Source: an uncultured Bartonella sp. (GTDB lineage Bacteria; Pseudomonadota; Alphaproteobacteria; Rhizobiales; Rhizobiaceae). From it: a stretch of DNA of 20,526 bases. Of the stretch, positions 1 through 8,309 are shown one piece after another (the first letter of the stretch is position 1; the number at the start of each line of letters is the position of its first letter). The notes beneath the pieces are model-generated. The model was not told the DNA's origin. It saw only the letters and a program-made list of their open reading frames with translations, and made no database searches. The stretch lies in NCBI GenBank assembly GCA_946481695.1, contig CAMLON010000029.1:1-20526 (forward strand). The letters run 5' to 3'. The position numbers were made by a program, and so were the translations under genes.

Positions 1-829
1 CAGAGAGTTTTTCAAGCTTTCCATCAACCTTCGACTTACGACGCAAACCGGCGGTATCAAAAAGCTTTATCTGACGCCCTTTCCACTGCCAATCCACCGA
101 GATAGAATCGCGGGTTATTCCGGCTTCCGGACCGGTCAATAAACGGTCCTGTCCGAGCATCGTATTGATAAGGGTGGATTTGCCAGCGTTCGGCCGACCG
201 ACAATTGCGATATGCAAAGGTTTTGTCTTGTCGTAAGCCGGTTCTTCAGCTTCCGGATCGTCAATTTTCTCCCCAAACTCGTCGTCTCTTTGCCTGTTTT
301 CCCCCTCGGTTCTTGTCCTGTCAAAAGCTTTTTGTCTGCCAACGGCATCAACAATAGCGTCGCGCAAATCCTGTAATCCCAAACCATGCTCGGCAGAAAT
401 CGGACAAGGCTCGCCAAGGCCGAGTGACCAAGCTTCATAAAAGCCTGCTGTTGCCTGTTTCGATTCCGATTTATTGGCAACCAATACAATTGGCTTACCC
501 GACTTGCGAACAAGCGAAGCAAAATTAAGATCGCTTGATGTCATGCCGCTTTTTGCGTCAAGCACAAAAAGAATGAGATCGGCTTCATCAATGGCGGCTT
601 TTGTCTGGGCGCGCATGCGCCCCTCCAAAGTATCACTTTTGGCTTCTTCCAAACCTGCTGTATCAATGACATCAAAACGCAAATCCATCAAACGCGCTTC
701 ATGACGGCGACGATCACGTGTAACACCAGGGGTATCATCAACGAGCGCGAGCTTCTGCCCAACAAGCCGGTTAAATAGTGTCGATTTGCCCACATTCGGG
801 CGGCCGACGATTGCAATGGTCAAGCCCAT
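1..829 (-). CDS. der: GTPase Der (EngA), N-terminal 276 residues; 3' end beyond window
   Basis: Der is a ribosome-associated GTPase with two tandem G domains that is needed for 50S subunit assembly. Reading the minus strand from the ATG at 829, the first G domain has GRPNVGKS (residues 9-16), DTAG (56-59) and NKSE (119-122). A charged acidic linker at about 165-200 follows, and then a second G domain with GRPNAGKS (211-218) and DTAGLRRK (258-265). Two P-loops in one chain are diagnostic of Der. The second G domain is cut by the window edge and the KH-like C-terminal domain is missing for that reason only. The start lies 3 bases after the stop of the TPR gene upstream, so the two are almost certainly co-transcribed. 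A TPR membrane protein next to der is also the arrangement seen in other proteobacteria (yfgM-der region of E. coli). The identity is secure. Confidence 0.97.
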   Translation of the reverse strand, partial: MGLTIAIVGRPNVGKSTLFNRLVGQKLALVDDTPGVTRDRRRHEARLMDLRFDVIDTAGLEEAKSDTLEGRMRAQTKAAIDEADLILFVLDAKSGMTSSDLNFASLVRKSGKPIVLVANKSESKQATAGFYEAWSLGLGEPCPISAEHGLGLQDLRDAIVDAVGRQKAFDRTRTEGENRQRDDEFGEKIDDPEAEEPAYDKTKPLHIAIVGRPNAGKSTLINTMLGQDRLLTGPEAGITRDSISVDWQWKGRQIKLFDTAGLRRKSKVDGKLEKLS

Positions 830-832
830 TTT

Positions 833-1504
833 CTATTTCCTTGCTGTGTCACCGGAACTCTGCATCAAATCAAGCATGAGACGAGACCGTTCAGTAGCTT
901 TTATTCCCTCAAGCCCTTCATCGACAATTTTCTGGAAGTAATAACGTGCTTCGTCCATTTTCCCGGCTTTATAGGCCGAAAGTCCCAAGGCCTCGCGAGC
1001 CATAATGCGCGTTGGATCTACATCGGTTGCAAGATCCTTCACACGTTTTTCAACGTCCTCAAAAGAACCGTTATCGACGAGAATATAAGCAGCACGAAGC
1101 TTTGCTACTTTTTGAATAATTTCCGGAGCTTTTTTGTTATCGGCGATTTTGTCAAATTCGGCGACCGCCTTTTTGGCGTCCCCTTGTTCCATAAATATGG
1201 ATGCTTTTCTCAAACCTGCCAAAAACGGATAATCGCCAAAACCCGATTTTTCTACTTCGTCAAGCTTCTTCAAGGACTCGTCAAAATTATGTTCATTGGC
1301 AAGGTCCAGACTTGTAAGTAATGTATCCCCGATGCGCCCTGCCTTGGACGACTGCCAATGGTCATAAAACTGATATATGCCTGTTCCCAAAACAAGCAGG
1401 ACAGCTGCAAGAATTAGATATGGACCGTAATTTCCCCATAAGGCTTTTGCCTTTTCCTGACGGATTTCTTCATTGACTTCACGAATAAAACTTTCATCCG
1501 ACAT
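833..1504 (-). CDS. TPR-like single-pass inner membrane protein (YfgM-like, TPR_21 family)
   Basis: This is a 223-residue protein. It has a charged cytoplasmic N-terminus (about 1-25), one membrane helix at about 27-48 (YLILAAVLLVLGTGIYQFYD), and then a periplasmic all-helical region of TPR-like pairs (about 60-215). The layout and the position directly before der match the YfgM family, which in E. coli is an ancillary SecYEG/periplasmic-chaperone partner. Transfer of that role to this protein is inference. The ATG at 1504 is preceded on its own strand by an ACAGGA Shine-Dalgarno at about 8-10 bases, which supports this start. The stop is followed after 3 bases by der, so the two form a short operon. 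No clear promoter is visible in the 110-base spacer before it (1505-1614). Confidence 0.85.
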   Translation of the reverse strand: MSDESFIREVNEEIRQEKAKALWGNYGPYLILAAVLLVLGTGIYQFYDHWQSSKAGRIGDTLLTSLDLANEHNFDESLKKLDEVEKSGFGDYPFLAGLRKASIFMEQGDAKKAVAEFDKIADNKKAPEIIQKVAKLRAAYILVDNGSFEDVEKRVKDLATDVDPTRIMAREALGLSAYKAGKMDEARYYFQKIVDEGLEGIKATERSRLMLDLMQSSGDTARK

Positions 1505-1614
1505 TATATTGTTCCTGTCAAAAATGGGTTTTCAGGGCTTTTAAGCATAATTTAGCGAAGATGGTAGCCCTTATCACGAAAAAAGGGTTAAATAAGACCG
1601 ATTGATCGATAATT

Positions 1615-2757
1615 TTAACGATTTTTACCGTCTTCTTCATCCGATAACAAAGCTTCGGCCCTTTTACGTTCGGCAATCTGCTCTCTCACGGCATCAAGAA
1701 TCTGCTTTTTTCGATAGGCCGCAAGACGATTTCGGCGTGTCCTGCTTTTATAAAAACGAGCAAGTGTCGTCTCTACCATTTCGATGTCAATCACACATTC
1801 GCGCCATGTGAGTGACGCTTCGGCTCTGCCTGAGCGATCTGGAAAAACAAATTCCTGCCCGAGTTGTGCTTCGCCAGCGATAAATTGACAATTTTCGGCA
1901 ATAAGTTTCAAAGCATTGACCAACCATTCCGGAGGCGTTTCCCGACCTTTACGAATAGCATTGACCAATGCCTCGCAAAAAAGAAGCGAGGAGGCATAGA
2001 GTCTGATACCGGATTGGTCATAGCGGGCGGAAAGCGAAACAACTTCGCGCGAAGATAATCTTCCGCGCAATGTCCAACGGGCGTTCGATCTTGCAACATC
2101 GATTGCTCCGATAAGTCCGATAAGAGCTGTATGGGTTCGGCTACAGCTTTTCATTGCTTTGATTGCTGCGGACACATCGTTTCTTTGAAGTGCATCTTCA
2201 GCCAATGTGTAGTTTAGAGCCATTTCTTTAAAAAACCGCTCGACGGCCGAATGAAGAGTTTTTAAAGGGTCAGGCGTAAAAAGGATCTGACTGAAAATCA
2301 ATCCGATAGAGGTTCCCACTGCAACGTCAATTGCACGCGTCCAACCGGCAACATCCGCACCAAGTGCAAAAACCATGACCGCTGAAATGCCTGCTTGAAT
2401 AACAATGGCGGGAACGATGGAATAAGCCGAAGCAATTGTCATCCCCGCAAATCCCACAATGGCAATACGCACTTCGGTAGGCATAGGGGGAAGGAGCAAC
2501 GTCAATTCTCCGACCGCCACACCTGTCAAAACCCCGATCAATACATAAATTGCCTGACGCCCATGGCTGGGCACCCCTGGAGCCAGGCAAATAAGCGCCG
2601 TCATTGCCGCATAGATCGGGTGTTCATGGTCAAGAAAATGAACGGCAACAAACCAGGCAAGGCCCGAAGCCAGGCCAGCGCATAAAGCGTCTTTCCAGCT
2701 TGATTTTACCTGGTTCATGGCCTGAATCAGTTTTAATTTGAAATCGATTGTCATCAT
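1615..2757 (-). CDS. FUSC-family membrane protein (aromatic-acid-exporter-like)
   Basis: From the ATG at 2757 this encodes 380 residues. The N-terminal half is strongly hydrophobic, with about six membrane helices between residues 25 and 165, including a GVPSHGRQAIYVLIGVLTG segment typical of FUSC/ArAE half-size permeases. The C-terminal half is a soluble, helical, Arg/Lys-rich cytoplasmic domain that ends in a basic and then acidic tail. FUSC proteins include exporters of aromatic carboxylic acids and fusaric acid; the substrate here cannot be read from sequence. The frame is open to a GTG at 2775, but the ATG at 2757 overlaps the stop of the upstream permease as ATGATGA, the usual coupling arrangement, so I prefer it. 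The spacer downstream (1505-1614) holds only a weak AACCCTT/AAGGGCT inverted repeat and no convincing terminator. Confidence 0.8.
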   Translation of the reverse strand: MMTIDFKLKLIQAMNQVKSSWKDALCAGLASGLAWFVAVHFLDHEHPIYAAMTALICLAPGVPSHGRQAIYVLIGVLTGVAVGELTLLLPPMPTEVRIAIVGFAGMTIASAYSIVPAIVIQAGISAVMVFALGADVAGWTRAIDVAVGTSIGLIFSQILFTPDPLKTLHSAVERFFKEMALNYTLAEDALQRNDVSAAIKAMKSCSRTHTALIGLIGAIDVARSNARWTLRGRLSSREVVSLSARYDQSGIRLYASSLLFCEALVNAIRKGRETPPEWLVNALKLIAENCQFIAGEAQLGQEFVFPDRSGRAEASLTWRECVIDIEMVETTLARFYKSRTRRNRLAAYRKKQILDAVREQIAERKRAEALLSDEEDGKNR

Positions 2758-4526
2758 GTGAGCGGCCACACCCACATTAACATTGGAACAGAAACAAGTG
2801 CGATAATGATACTCAAAGGTGCTCCAAGGCGGGGATAGTCACTAAAATGATAGCCACCCGGCCCCATAACCAACATATTACACTGATGGCCTATCGGGGT
2901 GAGAAAATCACATCCTGCCCCGATAGCAACAGCCATCAGAAAAGCTTCGGGCTTGAAGTTGAGTGAATCGGCAAAACTTGAGGCGATAGGTGCCATGACC
3001 ATAACCGTAGCCGCATTGTTAAGAAAAGGTGTCACAAGCATAGCCGCAACCAGTATAACGGCGAGCGCCCCCGATGGCGGCAGGGACGAGGCAAATACAC
3101 TCAGCCAATGTCCGATAATTTTTGTACAACCGGTTTTTTCCAGCGTCTCGCTCACCGGTATAAGCGCCGCCAACATAACCAATATCTGGCCGTCGAGTGC
3201 TTGATAAGCGTCTCTTGCAGGGATGACACGAAAAACAATCATGGCAACGGCTGCCGCAAAAAAAGCAAGCGCGACCGGCACAATTTGCAATGCTGTTGCA
3301 GCAATTGCGACAAACAATATCGCTAACGGCACGAGGCCGTGACGAAGGCTACCGAACATGATGTTACGTTTGGCGAGCGGCAAACATTTCAATTCCTGCA
3401 AAAGATTGGGGATAACATCATCCCTTCCCTGCAAAACGATAACATCGCCGAGCCTGAAAACAATATCTCCAAGCCGTTGCCTCACCCGTTCCTGCGGCCT
3501 GCTTAAAGCTAATAAATTAACATCATAACGATCAAACAGATTAAGCCTTTTGGCGTTGATGCCAATCAAGGGCGAGTTGTCGGTGACAACGGCTTCGACA
3601 ACTTCAACCTGCTGTAGCTTGTCCCCCGTCTGGACGTCTCTTCCTTTGGAAATATCAAGTTTTGCGGTGTTGATAACGGAATCGAGACCACCATGTGTTC
3701 CTTCAAGAACGATAGTGTCGCCTTCAGCTAGCAAAAAATCCGGCAATGGAGAAATAAGGTTTTTGTTTCTTATTACCTGTAAAACCATTGCATCTCCTGC
3801 CGCCGGCTTGACAAGATCGGAAATCTGTTTGCCAATCACTGTTGATCCGCTTTCCACGCGTGCTTCGGCAATATAGTCACGGTTGGAAAAACTGCTATCG
3901 GTCGTTAAAGATTTGCGGGCCCGAGCCGGCACCAGCCAAGAAAAAAATACAAGGTATAAAACACCGACAGCAGCAACAGTTGCACCAACGGGCGTAAAAT
4001 CGAACATTGTAAAACTTTTGCCGACAAGATGTTCCCGCATGGCAGATACCACTACATTTGGCGAGGTGCCGATTTGTGTCATCAGCCCTCCTAGCAAGGC
4101 ACCAAACGACATAGGCATCAAAAAGACAGAAGGCGAGACGTTAGAACGGCGGGCAAACTGGAACGCAATCGGCAGCATGATTGCCAAAGCACCGATATTT
4201 TTGACAAAGGCCGAAAGTACGGTCACCACTATGACAAGAAAACAGAGTTGTAGCCGCACAGATTTCACATCCGGCCAGACACGTTGGATGATCAGCTCCA
4301 TGATTCCGGAACGAGCCACTCCGGCACTTACCAATAATGCACTGGCAACAATAATGACAATGTCGTCGCTAAACCCTTTGAAAGCGTCTTTCGGGCTGAC
4401 AATACCGACTGCACAAGCAAGCAGCAGCGTCAAAACTGCTACAACGTCATAGCGAAAGCGATCCCAAATGAAGACGGCCATCATCAAACCGATAATGGAA
4501 AAAGCCATAACCTGATCTGCTGTCAT
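2754..4526 (-). CDS. SLC13/DASS-type permease with two internal RCK_C (TrkA-C) domains
   Basis: This 590-residue permease has the classical split layout. Membrane helices at about 5-200 are followed by two soluble RCK_C/TrkA-C modules (about 215-292 and 305-383), then a second membrane half (about 392-590). The two symmetry-related hairpin signatures of the ion transporter superfamily are visible as GTSPNVVVS (153-161) and LNNAATVMVMAP (502-513), with TPIGHQCN at 543-550. Relatives carry sulfate, dicarboxylates or other anions, usually with Na+. The RCK_C insertion is typical of the bacterial branch often annotated as 'SLC13 family permease', for which the substrate is mostly unknown. It follows the MFS gene after 76 bases and overlaps the FUSC gene, so the three may form one transcript. 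I see no good Shine-Dalgarno at the ATG. Confidence 0.88.
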   Translation of the reverse strand: MTADQVMAFSIIGLMMAVFIWDRFRYDVVAVLTLLLACAVGIVSPKDAFKGFSDDIVIIVASALLVSAGVARSGIMELIIQRVWPDVKSVRLQLCFLVIVVTVLSAFVKNIGALAIMLPIAFQFARRSNVSPSVFLMPMSFGALLGGLMTQIGTSPNVVVSAMREHLVGKSFTMFDFTPVGATVAAVGVLYLVFFSWLVPARARKSLTTDSSFSNRDYIAEARVESGSTVIGKQISDLVKPAAGDAMVLQVIRNKNLISPLPDFLLAEGDTIVLEGTHGGLDSVINTAKLDISKGRDVQTGDKLQQVEVVEAVVTDNSPLIGINAKRLNLFDRYDVNLLALSRPQERVRQRLGDIVFRLGDVIVLQGRDDVIPNLLQELKCLPLAKRNIMFGSLRHGLVPLAILFVAIAATALQIVPVALAFFAAAVAMIVFRVIPARDAYQALDGQILVMLAALIPVSETLEKTGCTKIIGHWLSVFASSLPPSGALAVILVAAMLVTPFLNNAATVMVMAPIASSFADSLNFKPEAFLMAVAIGAGCDFLTPIGHQCNMLVMGPGGYHFSDYPRLGAPLSIIIALVSVPMLMWVWPLT

Positions 4527-4602
4527 GATAAGATGCTGCCCACTCTCCGTTCATCCTTCCGGCCTATCTGTTCCCCAAGTTGGCCCATGGCTTTTTTTAA
4601 AT

Positions 4603-6039
4603 CTAGCTCTTCACATGGCCGGCGACAAGATCTCCCGCGCCGTGTTTCAACCGCATCAATCCCCATAATGGCAACAAGCTGATAAACGCAACGAGATAAA
4701 GCGCGATTTTGAATGGCTCTATAGAGTTTTCAAGCTCGACGCCTGCTAAGGCGACACCGGCACGCAACGAAATTGCACCCAGAGCAATGCCAAGACCTAT
4801 TCCCAGTTGAAAAACTGTAGAAAATAACGTGTTCGCATCGTTCATTTCGTCATCGGGAATATCGGCAAATGCAATTGTATTGAGTGCCGTAAACTGTATC
4901 GAACGGAAAACGCCGCTTAAAGCCGATATTCCAACCATGATAGAAAGCGGTGTATCACGCGAGAATGTGCCAAAAAGTGCCAGAAATAACGCATTGAAAA
5001 GACAATTGACAACGAGCGTGCGCTTGAAACCGAAATAACGCATAAGCGGAGTTGTAAATGGTTTGATTGCAAGAGTACCGATAAAGATCGGCATTAATAA
5101 AAGCCCCGCCTCGGTCGGCGTAAACCCCATCGCCAATTGGGCCATCAACGGCAGGATAAAGAGGACGGCATTGGTTGTCATCCTGAAGGCTGTTCCTCCA
5201 TATATCGACACGGCGAATGTTTGATAGGAAAGTGCTTTTAGCGAAACCAGCGGCGCCTCGGCACGCTTGAGATGAAAAATACTCCACAAAAGCAATGTCA
5301 CACCAATTATAAAACAAGCCATAACAAGCGCCGACAAACCGTGGCTATCACCGACTTTTTCTGCAGCAAAAAGAAGGGTTGCCAGCCCTATGCCTGTAAG
5401 CAGGAACCCCATAAGATCGAAAGATCGCGATGTTTTCAATTTTTCATCAGGAAAAATTTTCAGACTCAACAAAAGGATAATCAGTCCTAACGGAATATTG
5501 AGGAAGAAAATGATACTCCAGTGGAAATATTGTGCAATGAAACCGCCAAGAGGTGGCCCCAAAATTGGTGCGACCAATCCCGGCCAGGTAAGAAGAGCAA
5601 TTGTTTCGACAAGTTTGTTTTTCGGTGTTTCGCGCAAAACAACAAGTCGGCCGACGGGAACCATAAGCGCGCCACCTATTCCTTGCAGAATACGAGCCAA
5701 AATAAAAACAATTAAATTCGGCGAAAGTCCGCACAAGAGTGATGCAAGCGTGAAGACAAAGACAGCCAATGAGAACATGGCACGCAAACCGAACCGGTCT
5801 GTCAGCCAGCCACTTGCCGGAATGAATACGCCAAGTGTTAGCATATAGGCACTCATGCCCACATTGATGTTGACCGGATCTGTCGCAAATGTTTCTCCCA
5901 TTTGTGGCAAAGCCGTTGCAATAACGGTTGCATCAAGATTTTCCATAAAAAACGCAGCGGCGACAAGAATTGCAACAAATCGGGCGACACTATTGTTTTT
6001 TTCGTTAACTTTCTGATGTTCGCCCTTTGTTTTTGGCAT
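4603..6039 (-). CDS. MFS multidrug efflux transporter, DHA2 (EmrB/MdtD-like) family
   Basis: This is a 478-residue drug:proton antiporter of the major facilitator superfamily. The signatures are in the expected order: LDATVIATALP in the first helix (35-45, the DHA2 motif), GWLTDRFGLR (77-86, motif A), LARILQGIGG (114-123, motif B) and the antiporter motif GPPLGGFIAQ (161-170, motif C). The length and motifs are closest to MdtD/EmrB-like pumps. No membrane-fusion partner gene is next to it, so an MdtD-like stand-alone role in the inner membrane is more likely than an EmrAB tripartite pump. The start is supported by AGGAAAG 8 bases upstream (6048-6054). It is transcribed divergently from the SulP gene, and its upstream region contains a palindrome that could be an operator. 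It is the first gene of the minus-strand transporter run. Confidence 0.9.
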   Translation of the reverse strand: MPKTKGEHQKVNEKNNSVARFVAILVAAAFFMENLDATVIATALPQMGETFATDPVNINVGMSAYMLTLGVFIPASGWLTDRFGLRAMFSLAVFVFTLASLLCGLSPNLIVFILARILQGIGGALMVPVGRLVVLRETPKNKLVETIALLTWPGLVAPILGPPLGGFIAQYFHWSIIFFLNIPLGLIILLLSLKIFPDEKLKTSRSFDLMGFLLTGIGLATLLFAAEKVGDSHGLSALVMACFIIGVTLLLWSIFHLKRAEAPLVSLKALSYQTFAVSIYGGTAFRMTTNAVLFILPLMAQLAMGFTPTEAGLLLMPIFIGTLAIKPFTTPLMRYFGFKRTLVVNCLFNALFLALFGTFSRDTPLSIMVGISALSGVFRSIQFTALNTIAFADIPDDEMNDANTLFSTVFQLGIGLGIALGAISLRAGVALAGVELENSIEPFKIALYLVAFISLLPLWGLMRLKHGAGDLVAGHVKS

Positions 6040-6047
6040 TAGGTTAA

Positions 6048-6054
6048 CTTTCCT
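6048..6054 (-). promoter_or_regulatory. Strong Shine-Dalgarno of the MFS gene
   Basis: On the minus strand the sequence reads AGGAAAG, 8 bases before the ATG at 6039. It fixes the start of the MFS efflux gene. Confidence 0.75.
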
Positions 6055-6081
6055 GTCATTGTTGCTTCAATGATAATAATC

Positions 6082-6096
6082 AGAAAATCATTTTCT
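6082..6096. promoter_or_regulatory. Perfect palindrome AGAAAAT-C-ATTTTCT, candidate operator
   Basis: A perfect 7-base inverted repeat around one central base lies 43-57 bases upstream of the MFS start, in the divergent spacer between the MFS and SulP genes. On the minus strand it falls between an AT-rich -10-like element (TATTAT, plus-strand 6073-6078) and weak -35-like sequences near 6097-6104. That is where a repressor would block transcription. No TetR/MarR gene is adjacent, so the regulator, if any, is unlinked. Confidence 0.35.
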
Positions 6097-6205
6097 ACTT
6101 GAAAAACATTATAAAACTTATGTGATCGCTGCTTTATTGTCGTTGAAGAAAGTAGATAGACAAAAACAACTATGCTATCAAAATTGAACTACTCTTTCAG
6201 GTTCT

Positions 6206-7933
6206 ATGTGTTCAATCATGGCGCGATCCAAAAAGGCTGTTGATAAAATATCCCTTAGCGAGCTTTTCCAGCCAAAGCTTATAACAGTCTTACGCGAAGG
6301 TTATCATTTTGTTGATTTTCGTGCCGATGTGATTGCCGGTCTTACAGTCGCCATTGTCGCGCTGCCACTTTCAATAGCAATTGCTATTGCCTCCGGTGCT
6401 TCACCTGTACAGGGATTATACACCTCTATCATTGGTGGATTTTTCATTGCTCTTCTTGGCGGAAGCCGTTTTCAAATCGGTGGTCCCGCAGGCGCCTTTA
6501 TCATTGTGGTTTCGACGACCGTTGCCGAACACGGTATGGACGGGCTCTTACTTGCTACAATGATGTCGGGATTGATGCTTATGGCGCTCGGCTATCTCAG
6601 GTTTGGTACTTATATAAAATTCATCCCCTATCCTGTTACAGTAGGATTTACTGCCGGTATTGCCGTTATTATTTTTTCAAGCCAACTTATAAATATGCTC
6701 GGACTTGAGCTTAACGAGAAAGAGCCCGGGCCGATTTTGGAAAAACTACCGGTTATCTGGAATAATATCGGAACTTGCAGCCTGCTTTCTATCAGTTTTT
6801 GTGTAGCCACAATCGTATTCATTACAACTTTGAAAAAATTACGCCCAAATTGGCCGGGCATGGTGCTTTCAATCATTATCGGCGGTGCGGTTACCGTGTT
6901 TTTCAACCTCGATATCGTAACTATCGGTTCAAAATTCGGCACAATGCCTTCGACACTTCCTTCACCACGACTACCGGAATTCAATTTTGACAAGGTTCAA
7001 GCGGTTTTTCCCAATGCCATGACATTTACATTGCTTGGTGCAATTGAATCGCTGTTATCGGCAGTTGTTGCCGACGGCATGACAGGACGACGGCATCGTT
7101 CGAACTGTGAACTGGTGGCGCAAGGTGTCGCCAATATAGCCTCGGCGCTTTTTACCGGTATTTGCGTTACTGGTGCTGTCGCACGTACAGCCACCAATAT
7201 ACGTGCAGGTGCAAGAAGCCCGATCTCCGGAATTTTCCATTCCATCTTTTTGCTTCTATTCCTCTTAATATTGGCTCCTCTGACAAATTTTATTCCGCTG
7301 GCGTGCCTTGCAGGAATTCTTGCTATTATCTCGTGGAACATGATCGACAAGCGTGCGTTCCTGCTTCTTCTCAAGGCATCGGCGGGAGATGCTGTTGTTC
7401 TCGTCGTATCACTGTCGTTGACAATTTTCCGTAATGTTACCGAAGCCATCATCATCGGCTTTGCTTTAGGTGCTTTACTGTTTATCCATCGCATGTCGAA
7501 AGCCGCCAGCGTTACTGCGGATCGTCCGTTGGTTGCCGAAGACATTGCTGACGCTGGAAATCGACCAAGCTCGCACTATGAAGGCAACATCCAAAAGGAT
7601 AGCAATACCGTCATCTACCACATTTCCGGTGCATTCTTTTTTGGTGCTGCTGCATCCATAGGGTCGGTTCTTGACCGGATCGGTGAGAATTATCACACAA
7701 TGATTCTCGATTTCGTGCAGGTTCCATTTCTTGATGCGACAGGTGCAAATACAATTGAAAGTCTTGCCGAAAAAGCAAAAAAACAAGGAATTACCCTTGT
7801 TATTTGTGGAGCTTCAGAACAGGTTTTGAAAGACTTTCTTTCGCACGGGATCAAGCCGCCTTCGGTCCACTTTGAAAAAAGCCTGGGAAAAGCCGTAAAA
7901 AAATACATCAAACCTGAATACGTTACTGCTTAA
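6206..7933 (+). CDS. SulP-family inorganic anion transporter with C-terminal STAS domain
   Basis: This 575-residue SulP (SLC26-like) permease has a soluble N-terminus (about 1-40) and a 14-segment-type transport domain (about 40-440). The transport domain includes the family-typical stretch from FRADVIAGLTVAIVALPLS to GGSRFQIGGPAGAFI. A cytoplasmic STAS domain follows (about 465-568), with MILDFVQVPFLDATGANTI in the position of the conserved STAS loop. Family members transport sulfate, bicarbonate, C4-dicarboxylates or other anions. The motifs seen do not discriminate among these, and no carbonic anhydrase or cys gene is adjacent to suggest one. Two starts are possible, ATG 6206 or ATG 6218 (MARSKK...). 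Neither has a strong Shine-Dalgarno. The gene is divergent from the MFS gene, and no clear terminator follows it. Confidence 0.92.
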   Translation: MCSIMARSKKAVDKISLSELFQPKLITVLREGYHFVDFRADVIAGLTVAIVALPLSIAIAIASGASPVQGLYTSIIGGFFIALLGGSRFQIGGPAGAFIIVVSTTVAEHGMDGLLLATMMSGLMLMALGYLRFGTYIKFIPYPVTVGFTAGIAVIIFSSQLINMLGLELNEKEPGPILEKLPVIWNNIGTCSLLSISFCVATIVFITTLKKLRPNWPGMVLSIIIGGAVTVFFNLDIVTIGSKFGTMPSTLPSPRLPEFNFDKVQAVFPNAMTFTLLGAIESLLSAVVADGMTGRRHRSNCELVAQGVANIASALFTGICVTGAVARTATNIRAGARSPISGIFHSIFLLLFLLILAPLTNFIPLACLAGILAIISWNMIDKRAFLLLLKASAGDAVVLVVSLSLTIFRNVTEAIIIGFALGALLFIHRMSKAASVTADRPLVAEDIADAGNRPSSHYEGNIQKDSNTVIYHISGAFFFGAAASIGSVLDRIGENYHTMILDFVQVPFLDATGANTIESLAEKAKKQGITLVICGASEQVLKDFLSHGIKPPSVHFEKSLGKAVKKYIKPEYVTA

Positions 7934-8010
7934 GTTCGGAAGTTCCATCTGTCCATTATTGCGAAATATGACGTTTCACTTCATTTTCTCTTTTCTCGAG
8001 AACAGTTTAA

Positions 8011-8055
8011 TTGATAATTTTTTGATAATAACTCATATAAATTATAATCAAGGTG
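8011..8055 (+). promoter_or_regulatory. Candidate promoter and Shine-Dalgarno of the 66-residue protein gene
   Basis: TTGATA (8011-8016) is followed at a 17-19 base distance by an AT-rich hexamer (CATATA 8034-8039, or TATAAA 8036-8041). A good Shine-Dalgarno AAGGTG (8050-8055) then lies 7 bases before the ATG at 8063. The TATAAT at 8043-8048 looks perfect but lies too close to the Shine-Dalgarno to be the -10 of a normally led message. The ribosome site is convincing; the promoter is only a candidate. Confidence 0.4.
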
Positions 8056-8062
8056 TAGATTC

Positions 8063-8263
8063 ATGTATCAACGGAAGTCCAGAACACGAATGCGTCAGTT
8101 TTTGATCGGTGGCATTGTTGTTGCTGTCGCTGTACTGATTGTCTTTGAATTGCTGGGTAGATACGCTCCTCAAAGCATGATCGGGCTGTTCAACTCCTAT
8201 AACAGCGTAAAAACGACCGCTCCGACGCTGGAAAACAACAAGACAACATTGCCGGTAAAATAA
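8063..8263 (+). CDS. Small single-pass membrane protein, unknown function
   Basis: This is a 66-residue ORF with a basic N-terminus (MYQRKSRTRMRQ), one clear membrane helix (about 13-34, rich in V, I and A) and a short polar tail, giving an N-in topology by the positive-inside rule. The AAGGTG Shine-Dalgarno 7 bases upstream and the AT-rich promoter-like leader support it as a real gene. I do not recognise the family. Its last codons and stop (LPVK-stop) are the first copy of a 15-base tandem repeat that continues past the stop, so the C-terminus may differ between strains. The neighbours (SulP upstream, envelope proteins downstream) do not indicate a role. Confidence 0.6.
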   Translation: MYQRKSRTRMRQFLIGGIVVAVAVLIVFELLGRYAPQSMIGLFNSYNSVKTTAPTLENNKTTLPVK

Positions 8264-8309
8264 CTACTGGTTAAATAATTGCCGGAGAAATAATTCGCCA
8301 GTGAAATAA
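8249..8309 (+). repeat. Four-unit degenerate 15/16-base tandem repeat spanning a stop codon
   Basis: Units at 8249-8263, 8264-8278, 8279-8293 and 8294-8309 share a pattern close to TTGCCGGTGAAATAA, and each ends in AAATAA. The first unit is the 3' end of the 66-residue ORF. Units 2 and 3 keep the same reading frame and would read LLVK-stop and LPEK-stop, while unit 4 is 16 bases and shifts frame. It looks like local duplication at the end of a gene. Confidence 0.7.

Noticed and set aside
1505..1614. AACCCTT/AAGGGCT inverted repeat as a terminator of the transporter run
   Set aside because: The stem is short and the T run lies in the loop rather than after the stem, so termination is not supported.
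3883..4452. 189-codon open frame on the plus strand
   Set aside because: It lies wholly antisense to the SLC13 permease gene, whose motifs are clear; the translation is Thr/Ser/Lys-rich with no domain character.
6143..6176. TTGAAG and TATGCT as a SulP promoter
   Set aside because: The 22-base spacer is too long for a standard promoter, so I did not list it.
6997..7545. 182-codon open frame on the minus strand
   Set aside because: Antisense to the SulP gene; low-complexity Ala/Arg/Ser content typical of a shadow frame.
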